Shown here in pieces: positions 1 through 7,996 of a DNA stretch of 64,000 nucleotides (the first letter of the stretch is position 1; each line of letters opens with the position of its first letter). Location: assembly GCA_965657965.1 (NCBI GenBank), contig CBFHQM010000001.1, positions 248,001 to 312,000 on the forward strand. The letters run 5' to 3'. The notes under the pieces are model-generated. The model was not told the DNA's origin and did no database searches. It saw nothing but the letters and a program-made list of their open reading frames with translations. The translations under genes and the position numbers were made by a program. The stretch is from UBA8752 sp965657965. GTDB taxonomy: Bacteria > Bacteroidota > Bacteroidia > Flavobacteriales_D > Sanyastnellaceae.

Positions 1-568
1 CGCTACGGGGTTCATCGGAAAGACCGGTCGAGGATCTGTCGAATTGCACGACGCATTGGGTCGTGTGGACATCATCACCGGCACCTTAGGCAAAGCCCTA
101 GGCGGAGCCATGGGCGGGTTCACAACTGGCAGAGCGGAGATCATTGAGTTGCTGCGCCAGCGAAGTCGGCCCTATTTATTTAGCAATTCCCTGGCTCCAA
201 GCATTGTCGGCGCCAGCATTGAGGTCTTCAAGATGCTCGACGAAACCACAGAGCTCCGAGATCAACTCGAAGAGAACACGAACTACTTCAAGGCCGGTTT
301 GCAGCGCATGGGACTCGACTTCAAAGACGGTGAGAGCGCCATTGTTCCCGTCATGCTTGGAGATGCGAGACTCAGTCAGACCATGGCCGATGCTCTGCTC
401 AAGGAAGGCATTTACGTCATCGGATTCTTTTATCCTGTCGTTCCCAAAGGCCAAGCGCGCATTCGCGTCCAGCTCAGCGCCGCACACACTCAGGCACACC
501 TCGATCGCGCGCTCAACGCCTTCGAGAAAGTGGGCCGCGAGCTGGGGGTTCTCGCAGAAACGGCTTGA
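1..568 (+). CDS. kbl: glycine C-acetyltransferase (2-amino-3-ketobutyrate CoA ligase), C-terminal part
   Basis: A PLP-dependent alpha-oxoamine synthase that cleaves 2-amino-3-ketobutyrate with CoA to glycine and acetyl-CoA, the second step of threonine degradation through threonine dehydrogenase. The gene is cut by the left edge: the frame is open from base 2, and 188 codons of the C-terminal half are present. The visible start reads ATGFIGKTGRG, and the PLP-lysine motif is GTLGKALGG. The C-terminus keeps the family pattern GFFYPVVPKGQARIRVQLSA. The next gene starts 4 bases after the stop, so the two are probably cotranscribed. Other alpha-oxoamine synthases (AONS, SPT) are close relatives, but the HATGFIGKTGRG-like and VDIITGTLGKAL wording is typical of Kbl. 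Confidence 0.93.
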   Translation, partial: ATGFIGKTGRGSVELHDALGRVDIITGTLGKALGGAMGGFTTGRAEIIELLRQRSRPYLFSNSLAPSIVGASIEVFKMLDETTELRDQLEENTNYFKAGLQRMGLDFKDGESAIVPVMLGDARLSQTMADALLKEGIYVIGFFYPVVPKGQARIRVQLSAAHTQAHLDRALNAFEKVGRELGVLAETA

Positions 569-572
569 GTCA

Positions 573-1592
573 ATGCGCGTTCTCGTCATCGGCCAAGGCC
601 TGGCCGGGACCCTCATCAGCCATGCAGCCCTTGCCAAAGGCTGGGATTGCCACGTGCTGGACGCAGGACTGCCCTCTGCGTCTTCTGTTGCCGCCGGGAT
701 GTTCAACCCCATGTCGTTCCGCCGCATCGTGGAGGTTTGGGAAGCAGAGTCTCATCTCACCGCAATGACCGAGACCTATCGGTCCATTGAATCGGTACTT
801 GGAGAGTCCCTCTTGCACCACCTCCCCATTCATAAACGAATTCCCAACGCGGATTACGCAAAGTTGTGGAACCAACAATCCAGCAAACTCCGGTGGATTG
901 AGCCCCTTGTATACGAGGCTAGTCGAGAAAACGAAGGCATTGTAACCGGCGGCGGTTGGCTCAACCTCCCTCGTTTGATCACCCTGTGGCAACGACATTT
1001 AACCGCGCTTGGGCGCTTCGAAAAAAGGGCACTTCATGTCCAAGACGCTGAAGCCCTCAACACGGGCCACTGGGACGCCCTGATTGACTGCCGAGGCGCG
1101 CACCTGCGCAACGCAACAGAAGTGCCCAAAATGGACCTCCGGGCGAACCGAGGCGAGGTCCTCACCATTGCCCTTCACTCCGGGCAAAGGTGCAATTTGC
1201 CCCACCATCACATCCTGAATTTCGGCAAATGGACCCTTCCAATTGGACCCAATGCGTGGCGTTTGGGTGCCAGCTATGAGTGGAAGAGAGAAGACCACAC
1301 GCCTGACCCCGAAACCGGCAACTTCTTGATTGAAGCCATGAAAACCGCAACCGATTCTCACGACGTGTTCACCATTCGCGCCCACGATGTCGGCATTCGA
1401 CCTGTATCCAAAGACCGGCGCCCGATGGTCGGAAGATGTCCGGAACGGGACAACTGGTACCTCTTCAATGGGCTCGGAACAAGGGGTGTTTTGATTGGAC
1501 CCAAATGGGCCAATCACTTAATTGACCTTTTACAAGGAACCGTCCAAACCCCTGACAATGTGAATCCTAAACGGCTCTTATTTTCTTCTTAA
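573..1592 (+). CDS. FAD-dependent oxidoreductase, DAO family
   Basis: A 339-residue flavoprotein of the D-amino-acid oxidase / glycine oxidase fold. The N-terminus MRVLVIGQGLAG holds the GxGxxG dinucleotide motif, with an acidic residue at the end of beta-2 (CHVLDAG). The C-terminus GIRPVSKDRRPMVG plus FNGLGTRGVLIGP is the second FAD-binding part typical of the family. The ATG at 573 lies 4 bases after kbl and gives the Rossmann motif at once. In-frame codons reach further upstream but lie inside kbl. The substrate cannot be told from sequence. Its position behind kbl hints at amino-acid catabolism, which is inference only. Confidence 0.82.
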   Translation: MRVLVIGQGLAGTLISHAALAKGWDCHVLDAGLPSASSVAAGMFNPMSFRRIVEVWEAESHLTAMTETYRSIESVLGESLLHHLPIHKRIPNADYAKLWNQQSSKLRWIEPLVYEASRENEGIVTGGGWLNLPRLITLWQRHLTALGRFEKRALHVQDAEALNTGHWDALIDCRGAHLRNATEVPKMDLRANRGEVLTIALHSGQRCNLPHHHILNFGKWTLPIGPNAWRLGASYEWKREDHTPDPETGNFLIEAMKTATDSHDVFTIRAHDVGIRPVSKDRRPMVGRCPERDNWYLFNGLGTRGVLIGPKWANHLIDLLQGTVQTPDNVNPKRLLFSS

Positions 1593-1599
1593 TTTCATT

Positions 1600-1607
1600 T
1601 TAATTTG
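1600..1607 (+). promoter_or_regulatory. possible Bacteroidota -7 element upstream of the GbsR-like gene
   Basis: TTAATTTG differs by one base from the Bacteroidota -7 consensus TAnnTTTG and ends 15 bases before the ATG at 1623. I see no TTG at the right distance upstream, so support is weak. Confidence 0.25.
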
Positions 1608-1622
1608 AAATATCTTCGCGTC

Positions 1623-2054
1623 ATGCTTCACCATGACGGAGATTTCAGCCCCGCTGCTGAATACCTACTCGAACAATGGCCCGTCATCCTCAAGGCCTGG
1701 GGATTCACCAAAACCGCAGGACGCATTCACGCATTGCTCCTCGCGCGGCCCGAAGCGCTCACGGCCGACGAAATCATGGGCGACCTCAACATTAGCCGAG
1801 GCAGCACAAGCATACAGCTCGCCCAACTCCACAGCAACGGGCTTGTAACTCGGCTCAAAATCCTAGGCGATCGGCACGAAAAATTCACTGCCATCCGTGA
1901 TGCCGAAGCCGTAGAAAGCGCACTCACGCAACACCTTCACAAGCAAACTATCCAGCCGCTAAGTGACATGAGTAACACCTTGTCTGCCATTTCAGGAAAA
2001 AGCGACCTGCATTGGCTCGACACCATTCAAGGGTTGGGTACCTTGCTTAGGTGA
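1623..2054 (+). CDS. GbsR/MarR-like winged-helix transcriptional regulator
   Basis: A 143-residue protein with a MarR/GbsR-type winged helix. Residues about 35-90 contain a helix-turn-helix (ALTADEIMGDLNISRGSTS) followed by a wing ending at LKILGDRHEKF, and a C-terminal helix probably dimerises. GbsR-like regulators of this size are common in Bacteroidota, often next to osmolyte or membrane-protein genes. I chose the ATG at 1623. A TTG at 1605 is also in frame, but it overlaps an AT-rich stretch that may be the promoter (ttaatttg at 1600-1607). The ferritin gene lies 137 bases downstream on the same strand. Whether it is the target is unknown. Confidence 0.72.
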   Translation: MLHHDGDFSPAAEYLLEQWPVILKAWGFTKTAGRIHALLLARPEALTADEIMGDLNISRGSTSIQLAQLHSNGLVTRLKILGDRHEKFTAIRDAEAVESALTQHLHKQTIQPLSDMSNTLSAISGKSDLHWLDTIQGLGTLLR

Positions 2055-2057
2055 AAC

Positions 2058-2131
2058 AGTGTCAGCTGCCCGCTCCCTTTGAGCGGAACTTTGGATACAA
2101 ACTGTCCGTTATCAAAATCTCAACTGACACT
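2058..2131. repeat. long-range inverted repeat enclosing a hairpin, between regulator and ferritin genes
   Basis: AGTGTCAG at 2058-2065 is the exact complement of CTGACACT at 2124-2131. Inside it a compact hairpin, CCGCTC-ccttt-GAGCGG, spans 2070-2086. There is no T tract directly after the inner hairpin, so it is not a standard intrinsic terminator. It could be an operator pair, an RNA structure of the ferritin leader, or chance. Confidence 0.3.
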
Positions 2132-2191
2132 TTTACAGCAAAATAAGTTGAATTACATCAAGTGATTCGTTTCAATAAAAAATGAAATAAT

Positions 2192-2689
2192 ATGCTAGAC
2201 GAGCACATTCAAGCCGCCCTCAACGCCCAAATTGAGATGGAGGCACAATCTTCCCATTTCTACCTGGCCATGGCGACTTGGGCGGACACAACTGGCTTAA
2301 ACGGTACATCCGCCTTTCTCTACAAGCACAGCGACGAAGAGCGCGAGCACATGCTCAAACTGATTCGGTTTGTGAATGAACGAGGTGGAATTGCGCGCAT
2401 TCCCGCTCTTCAGGCGCCTGAATCGACTTTTTCCGGACTCAAGGCCATTTTCACAACGCTTCTCGAACACGAGACCAAAGTGACAGCGAGCATCAACGAA
2501 GTTGTCGACCTCTGCCTCTCTCGCAAAGACTACACGACGCACAACTTTATGCAGTGGTACGTGGCCGAGCAAATCGAAGAAGAGGCCTTGGCCCGCACCA
2601 TTCTCGACAAACTCGCCATGATTGGGACAGATTCTGCTGGACTCTATTTGTTTGACCGTGATCTCGGTCTTCTCGAAACCGAAGCTTAA
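2192..2689 (+). CDS. ftnA: non-haem ferritin
   Basis: A 165-residue iron-storage ferritin, the usual bacterial length. It oxidises Fe(II) and stores it as a mineral in a 24-subunit cytoplasmic shell. Ferroxidase ligands are visible: Glu in the first helix (QIEMEAQSSHFY), the Glu-x-x-His pair in EEREHM, Glu in LLEHETKV, and Gln/Glu in YVAEQIEEE. The gene starts with MLDEHIQAALNAQIEME, as ferritins do. It stands alone after a 137-base intergenic region that contains an inverted repeat. I saw no clear Fur box. Confidence 0.95.
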   Translation: MLDEHIQAALNAQIEMEAQSSHFYLAMATWADTTGLNGTSAFLYKHSDEEREHMLKLIRFVNERGGIARIPALQAPESTFSGLKAIFTTLLEHETKVTASINEVVDLCLSRKDYTTHNFMQWYVAEQIEEEALARTILDKLAMIGTDSAGLYLFDRDLGLLETEA

Positions 2690-2730
2690 ATCCAACCGGA
2701 GGGCATACTTTGCATTGACCCGGCCCACTC

Positions 2731-3357
2731 ATGTTACGCCCGTTCTGCGTCCTCTTCCTGCTTTTGAGTGTTGCCCACACGGCATCACCCTTCGGCGCGG
2801 TGCCCGAATGGAAAATCCGTGGCGGCTCAGAAGAGATGCAATCAACAGTTCAAAACGACCCCGAAATCGACCGTTCTCCGATTTGGGCCATGGTCTTTGG
2901 GCGCTATTTGTATCACTTGGGTCGGGAGATGTTTTGGCCAGAACTCGATGAGCGCGCCCGCTTTCAAATTGGCGTTGTGAGGTGGAGTGCCTTGGCGGAG
3001 GACTTAGCGAGTCAGCTCGAAGGCCGTGCCATTGCTGGACTCCCCGTAGAAATCACCCCTTTAACAGCTGCAGAATTGCGGGATCATCGCGGTGACTTTA
3101 CCATGCTTTTCCTTGGCGACACCAATGCCAAATTGGGGAAAGAAGAAATTGAAGAGTCTCTAAAACGGTGGAACAAGAAACAAGACAAAAAGGCGCTCAT
3201 CATTACCGATGGTGCCCAACTGCCCGCGTGTGATTTGGTGTTCCAACGCCGCGGTGAAGGACAAGACATCGGTTTGTGCTTGATTCAACAACTCGAAAAT
3301 CTCGAAAACAAAGGGATGGTACTACCGGCCCCCTTTCTTCAAAGGCTGTGCCCATGA
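2731..3357 (+). CDS. secreted YfiR-like (DUF4154-type) protein, tentative
   Basis: A 208-residue protein with an N-terminal signal peptide (MLRPFCVLFLLLSVAHTAS), so probably periplasmic. The body alternates predicted strands and helices (FQIGVVRWSALAEDL, DFTMLFLGDT, KALIITDG, IGLCLIQQLENLENK), which resembles the YfiR/DUF4154 fold often found beside membrane signalling enzymes in Bacteroidota. I cannot prove the family from the sequence alone. Its stop overlaps the ATG of the next gene (ATGA at 3354-3357), and a membrane phosphatase follows two genes on, so a role as a periplasmic sensor or partner for that enzyme is a reasonable inference. Confidence 0.6.
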   Translation: MLRPFCVLFLLLSVAHTASPFGAVPEWKIRGGSEEMQSTVQNDPEIDRSPIWAMVFGRYLYHLGREMFWPELDERARFQIGVVRWSALAEDLASQLEGRAIAGLPVEITPLTAAELRDHRGDFTMLFLGDTNAKLGKEEIEESLKRWNKKQDKKALIITDGAQLPACDLVFQRRGEGQDIGLCLIQQLENLENKGMVLPAPFLQRLCP

Positions 3358-4256
3358 ACACGTGTTTTCACTTGATCCCCAAGACAACCCTGCTCTTTGT
3401 GGTGCTGTTCATGTCCGCCGCCATCAACGCACAGGGGCCTTGGACGCGCCAAGCCATTGACCTTGCGCAAGCTGGACAACTCGATGCCGCGGAGCAACGC
3501 ATTGAGATGGCCTTGGACAACGGGGAAGGACAAGACCCGCTTACTTGGTACGTAAAGGCCTTCGTCCTCAAGTCTCGTTTTGTTGAGCAAGAGGGGCGGC
3601 ACCCCAATTCTTCATTGAGAGCGAGCGCCATTGACGCATGCTTTGAAAGCGTTAAACGCGACCCCCTAGGGCGTTTGGACCAACGCAGAGCCCCGCTCTT
3701 TTCCTATTTGGCCGACACACATTTGGAAGACGTCCGAGACGCCATCCAAAGGAGTCAACCGGACAACGCAGAAGAGCCTCAACAGCACTTTCAGGTCTAT
3801 GCCCGCATCCAAAAGCACCTCGACCCCGATTGGGAGGAGGCACCAGATGCTGTGCTTCTCGACCAACAACTCGCAGAATACGCCTTCCAAAAAGCCGCGC
3901 AAGAAGAAGCCCAAAACGCTGGCCCCTGGTTCGCGTGGGGGAAAACATGCTACGAAAATGCCTTGCTCAGACAGCATGACCGGTTCCGATCCGAGTACAA
4001 TTTGGCTGTCCACACCTATAACCAAGGCGTCCGACAGTTTAAAGCTGCAGGGAACGACTTGGATGCCATTGACGGTGCACTCAGCGCAGCTGCAACCCTA
4101 TGGCAAGCAGCTGCCGACGGGCTTGAACGTGCCATTGGTCTTGATGCGAATCAACCCTCTGGATACGAGGCTTTAGCCGTGGTCTCCGAAGCCCTTCTCA
4201 AACAGGACAAAATCGAGTGGTGCAAAGCTCACCTTGTAGAACTGGGCCAACGCTGA
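3354..4256 (+). CDS. secreted helical-repeat (TPR-like) protein of unknown function
   Basis: A 300-residue protein with a clear signal peptide (LFVVLFMSAAINAQG). The rest is almost entirely helical, with TPR-like spacing, for example AIDLAQAGQLDAAEQRIEMAL, GPWFAWGKTCYENALL and GYEALAVVSEALLKQDK. The ATG at 3354 overlaps the previous stop as ATGA, and its signal peptide fits that start. An earlier in-frame codon at 3276 lies inside the upstream gene and is rejected. The phosphatase gene begins two bases after its stop. It probably acts in the periplasm or at the outer membrane as a scaffold in the same signalling set. No enzymatic motif is visible. Confidence 0.7.
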   Translation: MNTCFHLIPKTTLLFVVLFMSAAINAQGPWTRQAIDLAQAGQLDAAEQRIEMALDNGEGQDPLTWYVKAFVLKSRFVEQEGRHPNSSLRASAIDACFESVKRDPLGRLDQRRAPLFSYLADTHLEDVRDAIQRSQPDNAEEPQQHFQVYARIQKHLDPDWEEAPDAVLLDQQLAEYAFQKAAQEEAQNAGPWFAWGKTCYENALLRQHDRFRSEYNLAVHTYNQGVRQFKAAGNDLDAIDGALSAAATLWQAAADGLERAIGLDANQPSGYEALAVVSEALLKQDKIEWCKAHLVELGQR

Positions 4257-4257
4257 C

Positions 4258-6087
4258 ATGCGCAATTGGTTCCACTCCATTGGCACACGCATTTTCGCTG
4301 GCTTTGGCCTCTTCATTGGAGCCTTGGCCATCTTTTTTGTTCTCACCGCAAGGACCACAGAGCGACAAGCCCAGCTTCTCGAGGAGTCTGCCTCGGTCGA
4401 CTTGGCCAAGACGAATGTTGCCAAATTGCTCCAGCGGGTAGAAGCCATGAGGGCTTATGCCCTCCTGGCCGCAAGGTTGCCAGAGCCGGTTCACTTGCAC
4501 GTGGACGCGCATCAAACGCTCGACCGCCTTCAACTTGGGTTTCCCGAAAAACTGACCGAACTCAAAAATCGGTGGCCCGATTTGGCGCCGCTACACCAGC
4601 GCTTGTACCAACACCACCTTGCCGCAGACGCCCTCTTGGATGCCCTTCAAGGGTTGGTCCCTCCTGGCACCCGAAAAGTGGAGTTTGAATCGGATTTCGA
4701 GCGCATCCTGCGTGTCGACGAGATGCTAGATGACCCCTTTCATCCTGGACAGGACCTGACCTCCAAACTGGACTCTCTTCAATCTGGACTGAAGGAAATG
4801 GAAGGTCACTTTTCGGAAGTGATTCGAATCACCGACGCTGCAGTAGAGCAAAGCGGCCAAAGGCTAGATACCCTGGTTCGCTGGATTTCATTGTTTGTCT
4901 TGTTTGCAGGCTTGGCCATTGCTGCAGGCGTAACCCGGGCCATCCGACGCCCCCTGCGCAAGGTCCGTGCGCGATTGCTCTACCTGTCTCGTGGCATCGA
5001 CCACCCTTTCCCCATGCCTGTGCGCAAGGACGAAATTGGAGAAATGGCCCAAGCTCTTGACCGGTTGGCCGACGGCTTAAAGCGCACTCGAGAATTCAGT
5101 GCCGCGGTGGGTCAAGGTCAATTCGACGCCAAGTACACACCCCTTTCGGAAGAAGATGTCTTGGGTAAGACGCTGCTTGCCATGCGCGACGACCTCGCCG
5201 GTTACGAGCGAGAAATGGAGGCCAAAGTCGACGAGCGGACCGTGGCCTTGACCAAACAAGCGAGCCAGCTGGAACTTCAAGGACAAGAGATTCACCGACT
5301 CTACACGGACTTGACCTCGAGCATTGACTATGCGCGGCGAATTCAAGGGGCCATTCTTCCCAGTGAAACGTTTCGAAAAGGTGTTTTTGACCGGCAGTTT
5401 GTCTTTCACATGCCCCGAGACGGAGTCAGTGGTGACTTCCCCTGGTTCCACAAGCTAGATGCCTGGCGCATGTTCGCAGCCGTGGATTGCACTGGCCACG
5501 GCGTTCCAGGTGCTTTTATGAGCTTGCTTGGCCACAATGCGCTTCAACACATCGGAAAGGTCTACACCAAGCCCGGCAAGATTTTGGATCGCCTCAATGA
5601 GATGGCACGCACAGTTCTCCACCGGGGTGCCGACAGTGGATTAGAGGCCAAGGATCAAGTGCCAGACGGAATGGATCTGGGCCTTGTGTCCATCAATCTC
5701 GAAGAGCGAAAAATGGAATACGCAGGCGCCAATGCCCCTGCTTACTTGGTCCGCCAAGGAGAAATCACCGAACTCAAGCCAGACAAACGGGCCATTGCAA
5801 GTTTTGAGCCCGGTGCTTTTCGATTCACTACACAGGTCATTGAACTTGAAGATGGGGATATGGTGTACTGTGCATCGGATGGGTATCCCGACCAATTCGG
5901 TGGTCCCAAGGGACGCAAATTCATGAGAAAGCGATTCAGAGGCCTTCTCTGTGAAATCGCGCCCCTGCCGGTAGATCGCCAAGCCGAAATTTTGCGACAA
6001 CGCGTCGAAAGCTGGAGGACCGAAGCCAACGAAGACCAAGTGGACGACATTCTGGTCTGTGGCGTCAGAATCCGACTGGGGCAATGA
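4258..6087 (+). CDS. membrane HAMP-SpoIIE serine/threonine phosphatase
   Basis: A 609-residue inner-membrane protein phosphatase. Domains in order: transmembrane helix at about residues 10-30, a periplasmic helical sensor to about 205, a second transmembrane helix at about 208-228, HAMP at about 230-285, a coiled coil to about 365, and a SpoIIE/PP2C domain to the end. The metal-binding acids of PP2C enzymes are present: D393 in VSGDFPW, D410 in VDCTGHGVPGAFMS, and D596/D597 in DQVDDILVCG. It is therefore predicted to be active. Such enzymes usually dephosphorylate anti-sigma-antagonist type proteins. No such partner is in the window, so the target is unknown. It overlaps the ClC gene by ATGA at 6084. 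Confidence 0.9.
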   Translation: MRNWFHSIGTRIFAGFGLFIGALAIFFVLTARTTERQAQLLEESASVDLAKTNVAKLLQRVEAMRAYALLAARLPEPVHLHVDAHQTLDRLQLGFPEKLTELKNRWPDLAPLHQRLYQHHLAADALLDALQGLVPPGTRKVEFESDFERILRVDEMLDDPFHPGQDLTSKLDSLQSGLKEMEGHFSEVIRITDAAVEQSGQRLDTLVRWISLFVLFAGLAIAAGVTRAIRRPLRKVRARLLYLSRGIDHPFPMPVRKDEIGEMAQALDRLADGLKRTREFSAAVGQGQFDAKYTPLSEEDVLGKTLLAMRDDLAGYEREMEAKVDERTVALTKQASQLELQGQEIHRLYTDLTSSIDYARRIQGAILPSETFRKGVFDRQFVFHMPRDGVSGDFPWFHKLDAWRMFAAVDCTGHGVPGAFMSLLGHNALQHIGKVYTKPGKILDRLNEMARTVLHRGADSGLEAKDQVPDGMDLGLVSINLEERKMEYAGANAPAYLVRQGEITELKPDKRAIASFEPGAFRFTTQVIELEDGDMVYCASDGYPDQFGGPKGRKFMRKRFRGLLCEIAPLPVDRQAEILRQRVESWRTEANEDQVDDILVCGVRIRLGQ

Positions 6088-7901
6088 GCAAAACGGGAAA
6101 AACGAACCGTTCTGGCGCAAAATCAATCTGGGATCAGCTTTCCCGATACACGCCCGAAGTCTTGTGGGACCATTTGGGGTCAAGAAATGCAGTTGTCCTT
6201 CTGGCCGGCTTAATTGGCATGGCCTCGGGCATGCTGGCTGTTCTCCTCAAAAACGGAGTAGGTTGGTTGCGTAAGCTTCCATCCATTGCAGGTAGCGCGG
6301 GAACAGAAGAACTGCTGTTCGCTTTGCCCATCATTGGACTCGTTCTCACCCACATTCTTGTGCGGGGTGTTTTTGGTGGCAGACATCCCGGCCCCGGCAT
6401 CCCTTCCACCCTCCACGCCCTTTCGCGAATGCGGGCGCGCTTGTCGCGAATGTCCATGATTAGCCCAGCGGCATCCGCACTGTTGACCGTAGGCTTTGGA
6501 GGAAGTGCAGGACTTGAGGCCCCCGCTGTGCAAGGCAGTGCTGCCATTGCATCCGAAGTGTCAGAGCGATTCAACCTCGACTATCGCCACCGCATGGTGC
6601 TCATAGGATGTGCTGCGAGCGCCTCGCTTGCCGCGATGTTCAAAGCCCCTTTGGCGGCCATTGTGTTTGCCGTGGAGGTCATCATGATTGACCTCACCAC
6701 CGCCAGCTTGGTGCCCCTGTTGATCGCCTCATTGTCGGCCCTGTTGACCACCACCCTCTTCATTGACCCAGAGGAGCTCATACAAGCGGGGCGCCGCCTC
6801 CCAAAATGGGATGGGGCAATTTTAGCCTACATCCCTTTCGCCATTCTGTGCGGACTCGCCTCCGTTTGGTTCAGCGCGGTTTACCGCAAAACAGGCAGCC
6901 TCGTTCGTCGCTTTCGTCACGCCGGGGCCAGAATCCTCATCTCAGGAGCCGCGATAGGCGGTGTTTTGGCCTTATTTCCCTCGCTTTACGGGGAGGGTTT
7001 CGAGTTGATTAATGGCCTTCTCCGCGGCGAATTTGCGTCACTCGATTCGGAGAGTCGACTGGACTTTGTCCCCGGGTCGACGCTTCGCACCCTGTTGATC
7101 ATGGCGCTATTGTGGGCGTGCAAACCCGCACTTACTGGACTCACCGTTGGGGCTGGCGGTGTTGGAGGCGTCTTCGCCCCAGCCTTGGTCAGTGGAGCAC
7201 TTTTGGGCGGCATCTTTCTGCTGACCACCGACCTGCTGTTTCCGAGTTGGCACCTCATCGGAGGTCACTTTGTACTCGCCGGCATGGCCGGACTCATGGC
7301 CGGCATCTTGCGCGCTCCCCTCACGGCCATCTTTTTGGCGGCAGAAGCCAGCGGTGGATATGACCTGTTCATTCCCCTGATGCTCACCAGCGCCATCGCC
7401 TTTCAAACGGCCCGATGGATGCGAACCAACAGCATCTACACCCAAGAACTGGCAGACAAAGGTGAGCTCATTACGCACGACAAGGACAAGGCTGTTCTCA
7501 CGCTCATGAAGCTCTCCGATCAAGTCGAGCGCGACTTTGACCCCGTTCGTGCCGAAATGACACTCGGACAACTCGTGGAAACTGTTGCCCGGAGCAAGCG
7601 CAACATCCACCCTGTCCTTCAAGCCGACGGCAAACTCATTGGGCTGGTCTTGCTCGAAGAAATTCGCGCGGTGATGTTTGATCAATCCCGCTACGACACC
7701 CTAACCGTGCGTGACCTAATGGTGCTGCCGGCCGCCACACTTGATTGTGAGGCCGCCATGGACGCTGTCATGGAAACGTTTGACCGCACACGCGCTTGGA
7801 ACCTGCCGGTCCAGCAAGACGGGCGTTACATCGGATTCGTAAGCCGGTCAAAATTGTTTGGGGCGTATCGCGCCTGGCTTCAGGAGGTGTCAGAAGACTG
7901 A
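6084..7901 (+). CDS. ClC-family anion channel/transporter with CBS domains
   Basis: A 605-residue inner-membrane protein with the ClC core followed by two CBS motifs (about residues 465-600; DLMVLPAATLDCEAAMDAV). Selectivity motifs are recognisable. GSGIP appears as GPGIP (P104). GREGP appears as GLEAP, with the gating glutamate E145 kept. GxFxP appears as GGVFAPALV. The tyrosine region reads NSIYTQEL. The proton glutamate (E203 of the E. coli antiporter) aligns with V199 in FAVEVIM. Pro in the first motif is known from nitrate-preferring plant ClCs, and Val at the proton position from ClC channels. The start overlaps the phosphatase stop as ATGA, so translation is probably coupled. Confidence 0.92.
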   Translation: MSKTGKTNRSGAKSIWDQLSRYTPEVLWDHLGSRNAVVLLAGLIGMASGMLAVLLKNGVGWLRKLPSIAGSAGTEELLFALPIIGLVLTHILVRGVFGGRHPGPGIPSTLHALSRMRARLSRMSMISPAASALLTVGFGGSAGLEAPAVQGSAAIASEVSERFNLDYRHRMVLIGCAASASLAAMFKAPLAAIVFAVEVIMIDLTTASLVPLLIASLSALLTTTLFIDPEELIQAGRRLPKWDGAILAYIPFAILCGLASVWFSAVYRKTGSLVRRFRHAGARILISGAAIGGVLALFPSLYGEGFELINGLLRGEFASLDSESRLDFVPGSTLRTLLIMALLWACKPALTGLTVGAGGVGGVFAPALVSGALLGGIFLLTTDLLFPSWHLIGGHFVLAGMAGLMAGILRAPLTAIFLAAEASGGYDLFIPLMLTSAIAFQTARWMRTNSIYTQELADKGELITHDKDKAVLTLMKLSDQVERDFDPVRAEMTLGQLVETVARSKRNIHPVLQADGKLIGLVLLEEIRAVMFDQSRYDTLTVRDLMVLPAATLDCEAAMDAVMETFDRTRAWNLPVQQDGRYIGFVSRSKLFGAYRAWLQEVSED

Positions 7902-7996
7902 CCTCCCCATTGCGACACACTCGTCCCATTGTGTTGTCGGCTTTCTCATTTCCGCAATGGATGAATTGAGCCGCCGCACGAAAACTTCCTGCGGAT

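Noticed and set aside
144..572. N-terminal extension of the FAD oxidoreductase inside kbl
   Set aside because: The Rossmann motif starts right at the ATG at 573, and the upstream codons lie within kbl in another frame.
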